Source: Hordeum vulgare subsp. vulgare
Taxonomy: Eukaryota; Streptophyta; Magnoliopsida; Poales; Poaceae
Assembly (NCBI RefSeq): GCF_904849725.1
Contig: NC_058524.1
Coordinates: 493,274,263-493,338,262 of the forward strand
DNA: 64,000 nt
Direction of reading: 5' to 3'
Part shown: positions 1 through 12,952 of the stretch, in pieces
Numbering within the stretch: position 1 is the stretch's first letter
How the letters are laid out: every line of letters starts with the position of its first letter
Program-made: the position numbers and the translations under genes
Notes under the pieces: generated by a model
What the model was told of the DNA's origin: nothing
Seen by the model: only the letters and a program-made list of their open reading frames with translations
Databases searched by the model: none

Positions 1-3000
1 GTCTACGGTTAAGGCATAGAAGACGACCTTCGTCTATTCTCTTTCTTCTGCCGTGGTCGGGTTTTGAGTCTTACTCAAATTCACACCTCACAACGCAACC
101 AAGAACTCCTTCTTTGCTGATCTATTTTGAACTCCTTCAATAACTTGTCAAGGCATGCATCTTGTTGAAACTTCTATTAAGCGCTTTCGAACTATCTCCA
201 TAGATCTTTGATGCTCAATGTTCAAGTATCGCAATCCAGGTATTCCTTTGAAAACTCCTTTCAAACAACCTTGTATGCTTTACAGAAATTCTACATTACT
301 TCTGATCCACAATATGTCAACCACATATACTTATCAGAAATTCTATAGTGCTCCCACTCACTTCTTGGAAATACAAGTTTCTCATAAACTTTGTACAAAC
401 CCAAAATCTTTGATCATCTCATCAAAGTGTGTATTCCAACTCCGAGATGCTTGCACCAGTCCATTGAAGGATCACTGGAGCTTGCATACTTGTTAGTATC
501 TTTAGGATCGACAAAACCTTCTGGTTGTATCACATACAATGTTTGCTCAAGGAAACCGTCGAGGAAACAATGTTTTGACATCCTATGTGCAATATTTCAT
601 AAATAATGCAGCAACTACTAATATAATTCTAACAGACTTTCAGCATCGCTACGAGTGAGAAAGTCTCATCATAGTCAACTGTTTGATCTTGTCGGAAACA
701 TCTTTGCGACAAGTCGAGCTTTTCTTAATAGTGACTTATCACCATCATCGTCTATCTTCCTTTTAAAGATCCATCTTTACTCAATAGTCCTATGACCATC
801 AAGTAGTTCTTCCAAAGTCTACACTTTGTTTTCATACATGGATCCTCTCTCGGATTTCATGGCTTCCAGCCATTTGTCAGAATCCGGGCCCACCATTGCT
901 TTCTCCATAACTCGTAGGTTCACTGTTGCTCAACAACATGACCTCCAAGACAGGGTTATTGTACCACTCTGCAGTAGTACGCGACCTTTTCCAACTACGA
1001 GGCTTGTAGTAACTTGATCCGATGCTCGATGATCACCATCATCAGCTTTCACTTCAATTGGTGTAGGCACCACAGGAACAACTTCCTGCGCCCTGCTACA
1101 CACTGGTTGAAGTGATGGTTCAATAACCTCATTAAGTTCTACCACCCTCCCACTCAATTCTTTCAAGAGAAACCTTTCTTCGAGAAAGGATCCGTTTCTA
1201 GAAACAAATACTTTGCTTTCGGATCTGAGATAGGAGATGTACCCAACTGTTTTGGATATCCTATGAATATGCATTTATCCGCTCTGGGTTTGAGCTTATT
1301 CGACTGAAACCTTTTCACACAAGTGTCGAAGCCCCAAACTTTCAAGAAACGACAGTTAAATTTCTTTAAACCTCAGTCTATACTGTGTCATCTCAACAGA
1401 AATACGCGGTGCCCTATTTAAAGTGAATGCGGTTGTCTCTAATGCATAACCCATAAACGATAGTGGTAATTCGATAAGAGACATCATAGCATGCACCATA
1501 CCAAATAGTGCGTGGCTATGACGTTCAGACACATCGTCACACTATAATGTTCCCGGTGGCATGAACTGCGAAACAATTTCCACATTGTCTTAACTGTGTA
1601 CCAAAACTCGTAACTCAGATATTCATTTCTATGATCATATCGTAGACAGTTTATCCTCTTGTTACGACGAACTTCACTCCGAAACAGAATTGAACTTTTC
1701 AATATTTCAGACTTGTGATTCATTAAGTAAATACTCTTGTATCCACTCAAATCGTCATTGAAGTAAGAACATAATGATATCCACTGCGTGCCTCAGCACC
1801 CATTGGACTACATACATCAAAATGTATCACTTCCAACAAGTTACTATCTTGTTTCATCTCAATGAAAACAAGGCCTTGCTCATGTGGTATGATTTGCATG
1901 TCACTAGTGATTCGAAATCAGGTGAGTATAAAGATCCATCATCATGGAGCCTCTTCATGCAATTTATACCAACATGACTCAAGCGGCAGTGCCACAACTA
2001 AGTGGTACTATCATCATTACCTCGTATCTTTTGGCACCAATATCATGAACATGTGTGACACTACGATCGAGATTCAATAAACCATTGAAGGTGATTATTC
2101 AAGCAAATAGAGTAATCATTATTCTTTTAAATGAATAATCATATTGCAATAAACACGATCCAATCATGTTCATGCTTAACGCAAGCACCAAATAACAATT
2201 ATTTCGGTTTAACACCAATCCCGATGGTAGAGGAAGCGTGCGACGTTTTGATCATATCAACCTTGGAAACACTTCCAACACGTATCTTCACCTCGCCTTT
2301 AGCTAGTCTCCATTTATGCCGTAGCTATCATTCCGTGTTACTAATCACATAGCAACCGAACCGGTATCTAATACCCTCGTGCTACTAGGAGTACTAGTAA
2401 AGTACACATCAACATCATGTATATCAAATATACTTCTTTCGACTTTTGCCAGCCTTCTTATCTACCAAGTATCTAGAGTTGCTCCGCTGCAGTGACTGTT
2501 CCCCTCATTACAAAAGCACTTAGTCTCGGGTTTGGGTTTAATCTTGGGTCTCTTCATTAGTGCAGCAACTGTTTTGCCGTTTCACGAAGTATCCCTTCTA
2601 GCCCTTGCCTTTCTTGAAACTTAGTGGTTTTACTAACCATCAACTATTGATGCTCCTTCTTGATTTCTACTTTCGCAGTGTCAAACATCGCGAATCGCTC
2701 AAGGATCATTGTATCTATCCTTGATATGTTATAGTTCATCACGTAGCTCTCACAGCTTGGTGGCAGTGACTTTGGAGAACCATCACTATCTCATCTGGAA
2801 GATTAACTCCCACTTGATTCAAGCGATTGTCGTACTCAGACAATCTGAGCACACGCTCAACGATTGAGCTTTTCTCCTTTACTTTGTGGACAAAGAATCT
2901 TGTCGGAGGTCTCGTACCTCTTAACAAGGGCACAAGCATGAAATCACAATTTCATCTCTTTAGAACATCACTTATGTTTCGTGTCGTTTCAAAACGTCTT

Positions 3001-3255
3001 CGTCGCCTTGGTTCTAAGCCATTAAGTATTTTTGCACTGAACTATCGTGTAGTCATCAGAAAACGTGTATGTCGGATGTTCACAGCATCCACAAACGACG
3101 CTCGAGGTCCAGCACACTGAGTGGTGCATTAAGGACATAAGCCTTCTGTGCAGCAACGAGGACAATCCTCTACAAAGTTTGCTACTATCAACTTTCAACT
3201 AAGTTTTTTCTCTAGGAACATATAAAAAACAGTAGAGCTATAGCGCAAGCTACAT
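1..3255 (-). pseudogene. gag-pol: Element A gag-pol remnant (gag, protease, integrase, partial RT)
   Basis: Heavily decayed copia polyprotein. In reading order: gag from about 3255 to 2450 with a recognisable NRLNQVGVNLPDE stretch near 2760-2830; remains of the zinc knuckle near 2490-2540; protease near 2350-2450; pre-integrase and integrase core at about 1990-1160 with phrases like DKCIFIGYPK; a short acidic linker; and RT from about 1000 to the left edge. The RT active site near 320-335 reads YVVD instead of YVDD. Many stops and frameshifts break every domain, so it cannot encode a working protein. It is the most degraded Angela-like pol in the window along with H. Confidence 0.85.
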
Positions 3256-4472
3256 CGTAATTCGCAAATACCATTAGACTATGTTCATGACAATTAGTTC
3301 AATTAATCATATTACTTAAGAACTCCCACTCAAAAAGTACATCTCTCTAGTCAGTTGAGTGGTACATGATCCAAATCCACTATCTCAAGTCCGATCATCA
3401 CGTGAGTCGAGAATAGTTTCAGTGGTAAGCATCTATATGCTAATCATATCAACTCTACGATTCATGCTCGACCTTTCGGTCTCATGTGTTCCGAGGCCAT
3501 GTCTGCACATGCTAGGCTCGTCAAGCTTAACCCGAGTGTTTCGCGTGTGCAACTGTTTTGCACCCGTTGTATGTGAACGTTGAGTCTATCACACCCGATC
3601 ATCACGTGGTGTCTCGAAACGAAGAACTGTCGCAATGGTGCATAGTCGGGGAGAACACAATTTCGTCTTGAAATTTTAGTGAGAGATCACCTCATAATGC
3701 TACCGTCGTTCTAAGAAAGATAAGGTGCATAAATGATTAACATCACATGCAATTCATAAGTGACATGATATGGCCATCATCATGTGCTTCTTGATCTCCT
3801 TCACCAAAGCACCGACACGATCTTCTTGTCACCGGCGTCACACCATGATCTCCATCAACGTGTCGCCATCGGGGTTATCATGCTACTCATGCTATTACTA
3901 CTAAAGCTACGTCCTAGCAATATAGTAAACGCATCTACAAGCACAAATGTTAGTTTAAAGACAACCCTATGGCTCCTGCCGGTTGCCATACCATCGACGT
4001 GCAAGTCGATATTAACTACTACAACATGATCATCTCATACATCCAATATATCACATCACATCGTTGGCCATATCACATCCCAAGCATACCCTGCAAAAAC
4101 AAGTTAGACGTCCTCTAATTGTTGTTGCATGTTTTACGTGGTGACCATGGGTATCTAGTAGGATCACATCTTACTTACGCAAACACCACAACGGAGATGT
4201 ATGAATTGCTATTTAACCTCATCCAAGGACCTCCTCTGTCAAATCCGATTCAACTAAAGTTGGAGAAACCGACACTCGCCGGTCATCTTTGAGCAACGGA
4301 GTTACTCATAGCGATGAAACCAGTCTCTCGTAAGCGTACGAGTAATGTCGGTCCGAGCTGCTTCGATCCAACAATACCGCGTAATCAAGAAAGGACTAAG
4401 GAGGGCAGCAAAATGCACATCACCGCCCATAAAAACTTTTGTGTTCTACTTGAGAAGACATCTACGCATGAA
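3256..4472 (-). other. Element A untranslated leader
   Basis: About 1.2 kb between the PBS and gag. It aligns by eye with the leaders of D (23578-24815), E (33738-34958), G and H, including the conserved block around 3300-3600. No independent gene is visible here. Such leaders carry packaging and dimerisation signals in related elements, but I cannot place them from sequence alone. Confidence 0.75.
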
Positions 4473-4490
4473 CCTAGCTCATGATGCCAC
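4473..4490 (-). promoter_or_regulatory. Element A primer binding site (variant)
   Basis: On the minus strand the LTR end is followed by G and then TGGCATCATGAGCTAGG. The canonical initiator-Met-tRNA PBS of this group starts TGGTATCAGAGC. The same variant occurs in D and G, so it looks like a subfamily feature and not random decay. Confidence 0.75.
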
Positions 4491-6279
4491 TGTTGGGGAA
4501 CGTCGCATGGGAAACAAAAAATTTCCTACGCACACGAAGACCTATCATGGTGATGTCCATCTACGAGAGGGGATTTCCAATCTACGTACCCTTGTAGATC
4601 ACGCAGCAGAAGCGTTAGTGCACGCGGTTGATGTAGTGGAACGTCCTCATGTCCCTCGATCCGCCCCGCGAACCGTCACACGAACCGTCCCGCGATCCGT
4701 CCCACGATCTAGTGCCGAACGGACGGCACCTCCGCGTTCAGCACACGTACAGCTCGACGATGATCTCGGACTTCTTGATCCAGCAAGAGAGACGGAGAGG
4801 TAGATGAGTTCTCCGGCAGCGTGATGGCGCTCCGGAGGTTGGTGGTGATCTAATCTCAGCAGGGCTCCGCCCGAGCTCCACAGAAACGCGATCTAGAGGA
4901 AAAACCATGGAGGTGTGTGGTCGGGCTGCCGTGGCAAAAGTCGTCTCAAATCAGCCCTAATAGGTCCATATATATAGGAGGAGGGGAGGGGAGGCTTGCC
5001 TTGAGGCTCAAGGAGCCCCAAGGTCTGCGCCACCAAGGGAGGAGGAGTCCTCCTCCAATCCTAGTCCAACTAGGATTGGAAGGTGGAGTCCTTCTCTTCT
5101 TTCCCACCTCCTTTTTTCTCTTTTCTCTTTGATTTTCTATCTATGGCGCATAGGGACTTCTTGGGCTGTCCCACCAGCCCACCAAGGGCTGGTGCGCCAC
5201 CCCCAAGGCCTATGGGCTTCCCCGGGGTGGGCTTCCCCCCCCCCGGTGAACACCCGGAACCCATTCGTCATTCCCCGTACATTCCCGGTAACTCCGAAAA
5301 CCTTTCCGGTAATCAAATGAGGTCATCCTATATATCAATCTTAGTTTCCGGACCATTCCGGAAACCCTCGTGACGTCCGTGATCTCATCCGGGACTCCGA
5401 ACAACATTCGGTAACCAACCATATAACTCAAACCTGCGGGTTCGAGAACTATGTAGACATGACCCGAGTGACTCCTCGGTCAATATCCAATAGCGGGACC
5501 TAGATGCCCATATTGGATCCCACATATTCTACGAAGATCTTATCGTTTGAACCTCGGTGCCAGGGATTTATATAATACCGTATGTCATTCCCTTTGTCCT
5601 TCGGTATGTTACTTGCTCGAGATTCGATCGTCAGTATCCGTATACCTATTTCAATCTCGTGTACCGGCAAGTCTCTTTACTCGTTCCCTAATACAAGATA
5701 CTGCAACTTACACTAAGTCACATTGCTTGCAAGGCTTGTGTGTGATGTTGTATTACCGAGTGGGCCCCGAGATACCTCTCCGTCATACGGAGTGACAAAT
5801 CCTAGTCTCGATCCATACTAACTCAACGAACACCTTCGGAGATACCTGTAGAGCATGTTTATAGTCACCCAGTTATGTTGCGACGTTTGATACACACAAA
5901 GCATTCCTCCGGTGTCAGTGAGTTATATGATCTCATGGTCATAGGAACAAATACTTGACACGCAGAAAACAGTAGCAACAAAATGACACGATCAACATGC
6001 TACGTCTATTAGTTTGGGTCTAGTCCATCACATGATTCTCCTAATGATGTGACCCCGTTATCAAGTAACAACACTTGCCTATGGCGAGGAAACCTTGACC
6101 ATCTTTGATCAACGAGCTAGTCAACTAGAGGCTTACTAGGGACAGTGTTTTGTCTATGTATCCACACAAGTATTGTGTTTCCAATCAATACAATTATAGC
6201 ATGGATAATAAACGATTATCATGAACAAAGAAATATAATAATAACTAATTATTATTGCCTCTAGGGCATATTTCCAACA
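4491..6279 (-). repeat. Element A 5' LTR
   Basis: Complete 1,789-bp LTR in minus orientation. On the plus strand it begins TGTTGGGGAACGTCGC and ends GCATATTTCCAACA, so in its own orientation it has the TG...CA ends of an LTR. It closely resembles the LTRs of D and I. It contains a TATA box at 4965-4977 and a GC-rich block around 5170-5260. Confidence 0.92.
4965..4977 (-). promoter_or_regulatory. LTR promoter TATA box, element A
   Basis: A run reading CCTATATATATGG on the minus strand, in the same relative position as the TATA boxes of the other Angela-like LTRs here (23086-23097, 30187-30197, 33255-33265, 41916-41926). It would drive leftward transcription of element A. Confidence 0.6.
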
Positions 6280-8110
6280 GAGGTGGCCGTTGGTAGGCAT
6301 AGGAATCTTGATGCCTTTGCATTCATGCCTGTCGAATTTCCTCAGAATGTCCTTCAGGTATTTCTCCTGAGATATGAAGATGCCATTGTGTTGTTGACGA
6401 ATTTGCAGACCTAAGAAGAATTTTAGCTGCCCCATGATGGACATTTGATATTGTTCACCCATCATGTAGGGAAATTCATCACTGTAACGTTTGTGAGTAC
6501 AACCAAAAATAATGTCGTCGACATATATATGGGACACGAATAGTTCATTGTCATAGGATTTTTTGAAAAGAGTAGGATCAAGTGAACCGGGTTTGAAGCC
6601 TTTCTTTATGCGGAATTCCTTCAACGTATCATACCACGCCCGAGGGGCTTGCTTGAGGCCATAGACTGCCTTTGTGAGTCTGAAGACTTTGTCAGGATGC
6701 TTTGGGTCTTCAAAACCTGGGCGCTGAGCAACATATACTTCTTCCTCAAGCTTACCATTGAGGAATGCACTTTTCACATCCATTTGATATAGAGTAATAT
6801 TTTGATGATTAGCATAAGCAAGTAATATTCAAATAGCTTCAAGTCTAGCAACAAATGCAACGGTTTCATCAAACTCAATTCCTTCAACCTGTGTGTAGCC
6901 TTGGGCTACAAGCCGTGCCTTATTCCTCACTACCTGACCATCCTCATCTTGCTTGTTTCGGTAGATCCACTTGGTGCCGATGATATTGTGCTTGCGAGGA
7001 TCTGGTCTTTTGACGAGTTCCCACACGTCATTTAGTTTGAACTGAAGAAGTTCATCTTGCATGGCTTGAATCCACTCAGGTTCCATGAAGGCTTCACTAA
7101 CTTTTGAGGGTTCGGTGATAGACACAAACGAGGAATGCCCACAAAAGTTAACTAAATGTGAAGCTTTTGAGGGAGTGAGAGGACCTGGCGCATTGATGTC
7201 ATCGAGGATTCTGTCAAGTTCTACTTCATTTTCAATCCTAAGATGAGCTGGGTGAAGACTTTGGTGGGCTAAGGAATTTGATCTGTAGCATTTTCCTCAG
7301 GTGCACCAGATTGAATTTCCTTAGTGTTGGGGACGACTTCTTCAACAAGGGGTTGTTCCTCAGTAGGAATGATATCTTCAGTAGCCTTGAGCTTGATGGC
7401 TTCCGCAGGAGATAGTTTATCTGGCACAAGTGGTAGTTGCTCTCTTTGCGAGCCATTAGTTCCATCGAACCGCACATCTACAGTTTCAACAACCTTGTTG
7501 TGATAGGTGTTGAATACTCTGTAGGTATGCGAGTCCTTCCCGTAACCAAGCATAAAACCCTTATGTGCTTTAGGTGCAAACTTTGCGATATGGTGAGGAT
7601 CTCTAATCCGGCATCTTGCACCGAAGACTTTGAAATAACTTACATTGGGTTTCTTGTCAGTGAGGAGTTCATATGAGGTTTTCTTGAGGAATTTGTGAAG
7701 ATATACCCGGTTGATGATGTGGCAAGCAGGGTTCATTGCTTTAGGCCGGAAGCGATGAGGATTCTGATATTCTTCAAGCATAGTCCGTACAATTTCAACC
7801 AAAGTCACGTTCTTGCGTTCAACGATGCCACTCTATTGCGGAGTATAAGGAGCACACAATTTGTGAGTAATACCAAGTTCATCAAGATAAGCATCAAGAC
7901 CAGTATTTTTGAATTCTGTCCCATCATCACTCCTGATGTGTTTGATCTTGACGCCGAAGTTCATCGATGCCCTTGAGGAAAATTGTTTCAAGACTTCCTG
8001 CACTTCAGTTTCATACAGAATGATGTGTACCCAAGTATAGCAAGAATAGTCATGAACGATGACAAAGCCATACAAAGATGCTGCATTGGTTAGAGTAGTA
8101 GGACCAAATA
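6280..8110 (-). pseudogene. pol: Element B pol remnant: integrase core and N-terminal RT
   Basis: From right to left: integrase core (the LHMD half of its first catalytic motif lies across the 8111-12952 insertion), second aspartate in IRSDDGTEF (about 7930), and glutamate in IVERKN after a premature TAG at 7830-7832. The integrase C-terminal region KPNVSYFKVFGARC follows (about 7640), then a frameshift near 7270. RT begins with EPEWIQAMQDELLQF (about 7050) and continues through a TGA near 6826-6828 into MDVKSAFLNGKLEEEVYVAQ and an intact YVDD at about 6515-6526. The frame then runs into element A's LTR after MPTNGHL, so its apparent C-terminal tail is LTR sequence and not protein. Lineage by comparison with remembered Maximus-type polyproteins. 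Confidence 0.85.
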
Positions 8111-11100
8111 TGTCACGCCCATGATGCCATCCTATCCTCAATTTCGCACGAAGGCCTCGTCAGGGATAGAAGTGCATCTCGTCGTGTCACAAGAATGGAT
8201 ATCGTTACAAGTACATGTACTGAAAAGAAGAGATATATAAAGAGAGTTGGCTTACACTCGCCACAAGCTACATCAGAGTCACAACAGTACATTACATAAA
8301 CATCATGAAGAAGAGCAGGGTCCGACTACGGACGAAAACAAACGAGAAAATGAAAGGACGTCCATCCTTGCTATCCCAGGCTGCCGGCCTGGAACCCATC
8401 CTAGATCGATGAAGAAGAAGAAGAAGAAGCACCTCCAAATGAACAATCAACGCGCTCGCGTCAAGTAACCTTTACCTGTACCTGCAACTGGTGTTGTAGT
8501 AATCTGTAACCCACAGGGGACTTAGCAATCTCATTTCCAAGGGTGGCTAAACTTACGAGTACAAGAAATAAGAGGGGGAAGATCTACGCATAACGGACGT
8601 GAACTACTGATGATCAGATGAATGATCCTGAACACCTACCTACGTCAGACATAACCCCACCGTGTCCTCGTTCGGAGAAGGAACTCACGAAAGAGACAGT
8701 CACGGTTACGCACACAGTTGGCAAGTTTTAGTTAAGTTAACTTCAAGTTATCTAGAACCTGTGTTAAACAAAGCTTCCACGTTGCCACATAACCGCGGGC
8801 AAGGCTTTCCGAAAGATTTAACCCTGTAGGGGTGCTCCAACTAGTCCATCACAACTTACCACAAGCCGCATAGAAATCCTCAATCACGAAGCTCGCGATC
8901 TCGTCAGATTCCCTAGTGGAAAAACCTCAACTCTGAGATTACCCAAAGCATCACCGGAATCCCGATGCACAAGATATTTCGTCAAAGGTCAAACTAATCC
9001 AGCAAGGCCGCCCGACGTGTCGATGATCACGATAAGAGTCGCGTACCTTGTTCTCAGGACACGACGGATGAGCTAGACGTCGGGATCGCTAAACCTCCGG
9101 GTGACCAGAGGGGCGCCGGACATCGCTCAGGTGGGACCAACACTCATGAGGAGCACTGGCCCGGGGGTTGATTAAATTAGTCCGCGGGTGCCGGCGGGTC
9201 CCTATGCATTGTTATTAGGTTATTAGGCAAATGTAGTACCAAAGTTGGGCCTTGCCAGACCAGTCTTAATCTAAAACGAATTATCAAGGGGGTCCCCATA
9301 ACATCCCCGATCGTGTTAGGAGCGCTCATTTATGGAACATAACACCGGTAGTCGGGAACTAAGGGGGCAAAGGTGGAACAAAACACCAGGCTAGAAAGGC
9401 CGAGCCTTCCACCTTTTACCAAGTATATCGGTGCATTAAATTAAATAGCATTTAAATATGGTGATATAACAAGGAACCCACGTTTTCACATGGAAGAAAC
9501 TGCACCTGCAACTAGCAAAGCTAACACAGGGTTAAGCAAGCAGTAACATAGCCAATCAGTGGTTTGCTAGGTAGAATAGGTTGATGGTTTTCATGGCATT
9601 GTTGAGAGGCTGATATTTAACATGTGGTAGGCAACGAGACATAATCGATAGCATCGAAATAACTAGCATGGCAATGATAGTAATGGTATCTGGGGAAATG
9701 GTCATCTTGCCTGAGATCCCGTTGGAAGAAGAATGACTTCGTGAAGCAGACGAACCGACGTAGTCGAACGGGTCCTCACAATCCGGCACGCTGCGGAACT
9801 CTATCGAGACGAAGCAAACCGGAAACACAAATCAACACACAAAATTCACCAGACGATGCACAACACATATGATGCATGAGCAGCTGAATATATGCAAGTC
9901 ACGGCATGACAATTCACACAATCAAACACTACACATTAAGTGAAGTTCAATATGCAACGAGTTGCATATTGACGAAACTCCACGTTAATTTATTTAGTTC
10001 TATCCCGATTAAATACACGGCAATATTAAATGTGGTTAAACATGCAATAGGTGAAGCGGAAATTAAACTACCTATCTAGACATTTTAAATGAGGTCGGAA
10101 ATGACATATAGCATCTCCGGGACAACCTCACATGTTAATTTACAATTCTGTCCAGATATGAATTAACACATTTAATTAGTTGTTAAATAGAAAAAAAAAT
10201 AGTTTCATGTGATTCTACGCGTCATTTCAAGCAATCTACACATAGAGAACATCTCCAACGGAGCTACGGATCAAAAGTTACAAGCACCGCAAGATATGAT
10301 GGCATGAATGCAATATGTGTGCAACGGCGGCTATGAGCGCTTCAACACATGCAACCAGCAAGAGAAAATGAAACTACACGAGATTCTAAGATAGTTTCAT
10401 GTAGGACACAATCAAATCGGAGCTACGGTTCAACAACTACGAGCAAAACAAGAAATCACTACAATCTGCCAAAATCAGCCACATAGCATTTTCTACGCCC
10501 CACAACTACGAGCTATACAACTCCGATAAACTCAACCAAGGCGAGGGCAAGACACACTACTACAAACAACTAACAAAAACTAGCATGGCAGCAAGGAGCA
10601 CTAGTAAAAGAAGACACAAAATGGCATCTCACACACTATTTCAGACTTAGAGAAAATTACACCTCATGAGAGTGCAGTTTTCGATCTGAAGCAATATTGA
10701 CAGCAGCAACACCTATAGCTACAGGACTCCAAAAGGCATGAAAATTTACAGAATGCTAGAGAAACACAAGGGGTACAACTAACTCCATTGGACCAACCTC
10801 AAAAGAGCTACAGATCAAAAGCTAGAAGCAAAACAAAATAGCAACAAATTATATCAGATTCCAGACTTAGAAATATTTCAGCTCCTCCAAATCAGCACTA
10901 TTGCTAGCAACTTGAGAGCAAGCAAACCACACCTAAACATGCATTTCTATTGCAACTAAAAATACCAGGGGCTAGTCTAAACACCCAAGAACAACTTCCT
11001 AGTTGACAACTTAATCAAACGGAGCACGGAATAAATCCTACGAAATAAACAAAAGGGCATCACGGAAAAATATCGCGCGAACTAACTTGCTCAAAAGCTA

Positions 11101-12952
11101 AAACTAATTGCACAACAAAATATGTGGGGTTGCGCAACAAAATAATGCCACACAAAAATGCGAGATAACGTTCTAAACACGGGAAATAATCTAGCGGCAA
11201 ATCCCTACACGCAAAAATACAAATGACCGCTCTAAAATGCATGGAAAAAATGGTTCCTAAAACATGTGCATTTTATCTAAGGCATTCGAGCAATCCGGGC
11301 ACACACAAAAAATTAAAGACGCGACTAAACCTATTGGGACAACACACCAAACGATGCATTCGGCATGCTAAACGGCGTCAAACAAATATGCAGGTAGCGC
11401 CAACGTGTTCTACACGAGAAACTACTTGAAATACATATACTACTCGCTCCGATCCGACACACGGGTAAAAAAGTTACGGACAAATTAATATGCGCCTAAA
11501 CTCTGAAATTTAACTAAGCCGAAAAAAATCTAATAAGAACCTATCGGGCCGAATCGGCCTAACGGGCCTAAGCAGGCAGCACAACATAGCAAAAAAAACG
11601 CTGGGGCGGGGAATAGAGCTCACCTTGGGGCTCGGGGCTGTTCTGGTGGAAGGAGGAGATGGGCCGCGGGGCTCCAGGGCCAAAAGGGCGCAACCGGTCG
11701 GACGCTGGTGCTGGGCCGTTGGTGGGCTGCGGCACTGGGAAGGCCTAGGCGGGGCGAGGCGGTCAACGGCCAGGCTGGGCACGGCTCGGCCCTCCCGTGC
11801 TCCTCCACGAGCACGAGGCCATGGAGGGCAGCTCCGGCGAGCAGGACGTGAGGCAGGGCGAGGCACCGGCAGGGGCGGCCGAGGGACGGCGGGGGCGGTA
11901 GATCCGGCCGGCGAGGTTGCATCCGGGGGGGGGGGTTTGGGCGGCCGACGATGAGGCCGTGGCAGCGAGCGGGGAAGCCTCGGCAGGAAGGATGATGGAT
12001 GGCGGTGCAGTTGGGGCTCCAGCAGGGAGGAGCGGCGCTGCAGATCGGGGCGGCGAGGAGGGGGCCCCGCCTGCCAAGGCGGACGACGGCGGCGCGGCGA
12101 CCAGTGGGAGGCTCTCGGGCAGGCACGGCGTGCTCCTGTGGGAGGAGCTCGGGGAGAGGGAGAATCCCCTGTGGTCGCCCGGACATTGTCCACTAGAGTG
12201 GACATTGTCCGGTAGGTGGGATTTTTGGGCAAATCTGGGCCTTTGGTTGGATATCCAATGGTCCAGGTCTGGCCTTAGATTGGATTTCGGGGAGAGAGGA
12301 GGTGGAGCTAGCAGGTGGGATTTTTCTAGGGGGGTGGCTGCAAAAATGACTAGGGGGAACCCTAGTGGAGTGAGAGAGGACTCTCCATGGGGTGGTGCTT
12401 ATATAGGGTTGGGCTATGGTGGGTGGACCTCGTCCGTCTGATCGCGATCCGACGACCACGAACGGAGGATGTGGCTAGGTGGCACTAATGGGATGTGTAG
12501 ATGGGCTAAGACGAGAGGGAAAGGGCACCCGGCAACGTATTTAAAAACACCGATAGACGTCTGACGGTAGCCCGAATACGGTGCCGCTACGGTCGACCGT
12601 TCGGGTACCAGACGGACTTCGATTGCTACAAAATTTGACAGGCGGCCTACCTATATTAAAATAAGACCGCACGTCAAATCTCAACCCGATCAGAGAAAGT
12701 TTTACGCACACTTTTAAAACAGGGTTTCGACGATGCCGTGGCACGTGCTTGTGCGGTCGGGCTCAAAACGGACAACGACGAGAACCGGCAACTAACAACG
12801 GATGCAACTTTTGAAAACTGGCGGCAACGGAGATGTCGATGCAATGCTGATGATGCGCATGATGCGATGATGATGCGACAAAATAAAATAGACACACGAC
12901 GAAAACGGAAAGAAAGGAGAATCTTCTGGAACGTCGGCATTGGGTTGTCACA
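8111..12952 (-). mobile_element. 4.84-kb TG...CA insertion with 5-bp duplication; probable giant solo LTR (Sukkula/LARD-like)
   Basis: The block starts TGTCACGCCC and ends GGGTTGTCACA and is flanked on both sides by AAATA (8106-8110 and 12953-12957). Removing it with one AAATA copy rejoins element B's integrase exactly at LHMDLF/GPTT. TG...CA ends plus a 5-bp duplication are the signature of LTR-element integration. I find no internal direct repeat, PBS, PPT or reverse transcriptase, so one very long LTR left by recombination fits best. Sukkula-type LARDs in barley have LTRs of this size, but the family assignment is from memory. A TATA box at 12398-12407 points leftward. The block contains a GAA run near 8410 and a GC-rich stretch at about 11620-12190. 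Confidence 0.7.
12398..12407 (-). promoter_or_regulatory. TATA box of the 4.84-kb LTR block
   Basis: On the minus strand the sequence reads CCCTATATAAGCACC, a plant-type TATA box, about 550 bp from the end of the block beginning TGTGACAACCC. That position fits the U3/R boundary of an LTR transcribed leftward. The GC-rich stretch at 11620-12190 would then lie in the transcribed part. Confidence 0.5.

Larger units (their letters stand above)
1..6279 (-). mobile_element. Element A: Ty1/copia (BARE1/WIS/Angela-like), left part outside window
   Basis: Minus-strand LTR retrotransposon. Reading leftwards it shows a complete 5' LTR (4491-6279), a PBS, a leader of about 1.2 kb, decayed gag, protease and integrase, then reverse transcriptase cut by the window edge; RNase H and the 3' LTR must lie to the left. 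It interrupts the RT gene of element B just after the residues MPTNGHL. The right flank (6280-6284, gaggt) should be one copy of its target duplication; the other is outside the window. Lineage is judged from the LTR start and from polyprotein phrases such as CIFIGYPK. Confidence 0.9.

Noticed and set aside
4345..4803. 152-codon plus-strand ORF spanning A's PBS and LTR, with a near-identical 148-codon ORF antisense to D (23259-23705)
   Set aside because: The similarity is explained by both being the same LTR/leader sequence. It is antisense to the element, rich in repeats of Arg-Thr-Val-Pro type, and no domain is seen.
6154..6300. C-terminal extension of the B RT open frame past 6280
   Set aside because: It reads into element A's LTR, so the last ~40 residues are an insertion artefact.
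11510..12232. 240-codon Pro/Arg-rich minus-strand ORF, and overlapping ORFs on both strands at 11620-12441
   Set aside because: All frames stay open because the stretch is very GC-rich; composition is low-complexity, there is no recognisable domain, and it lies inside the non-coding LTR block 8111-12952.
8111..12952. DNA transposon interpretation from partly inverted ends (TGTCACGCCC / TGTGACAACCC)
   Set aside because: The inverted match is short and imperfect, no transposase is seen, and TG...CA ends with a 5-bp duplication fit LTR integration better.
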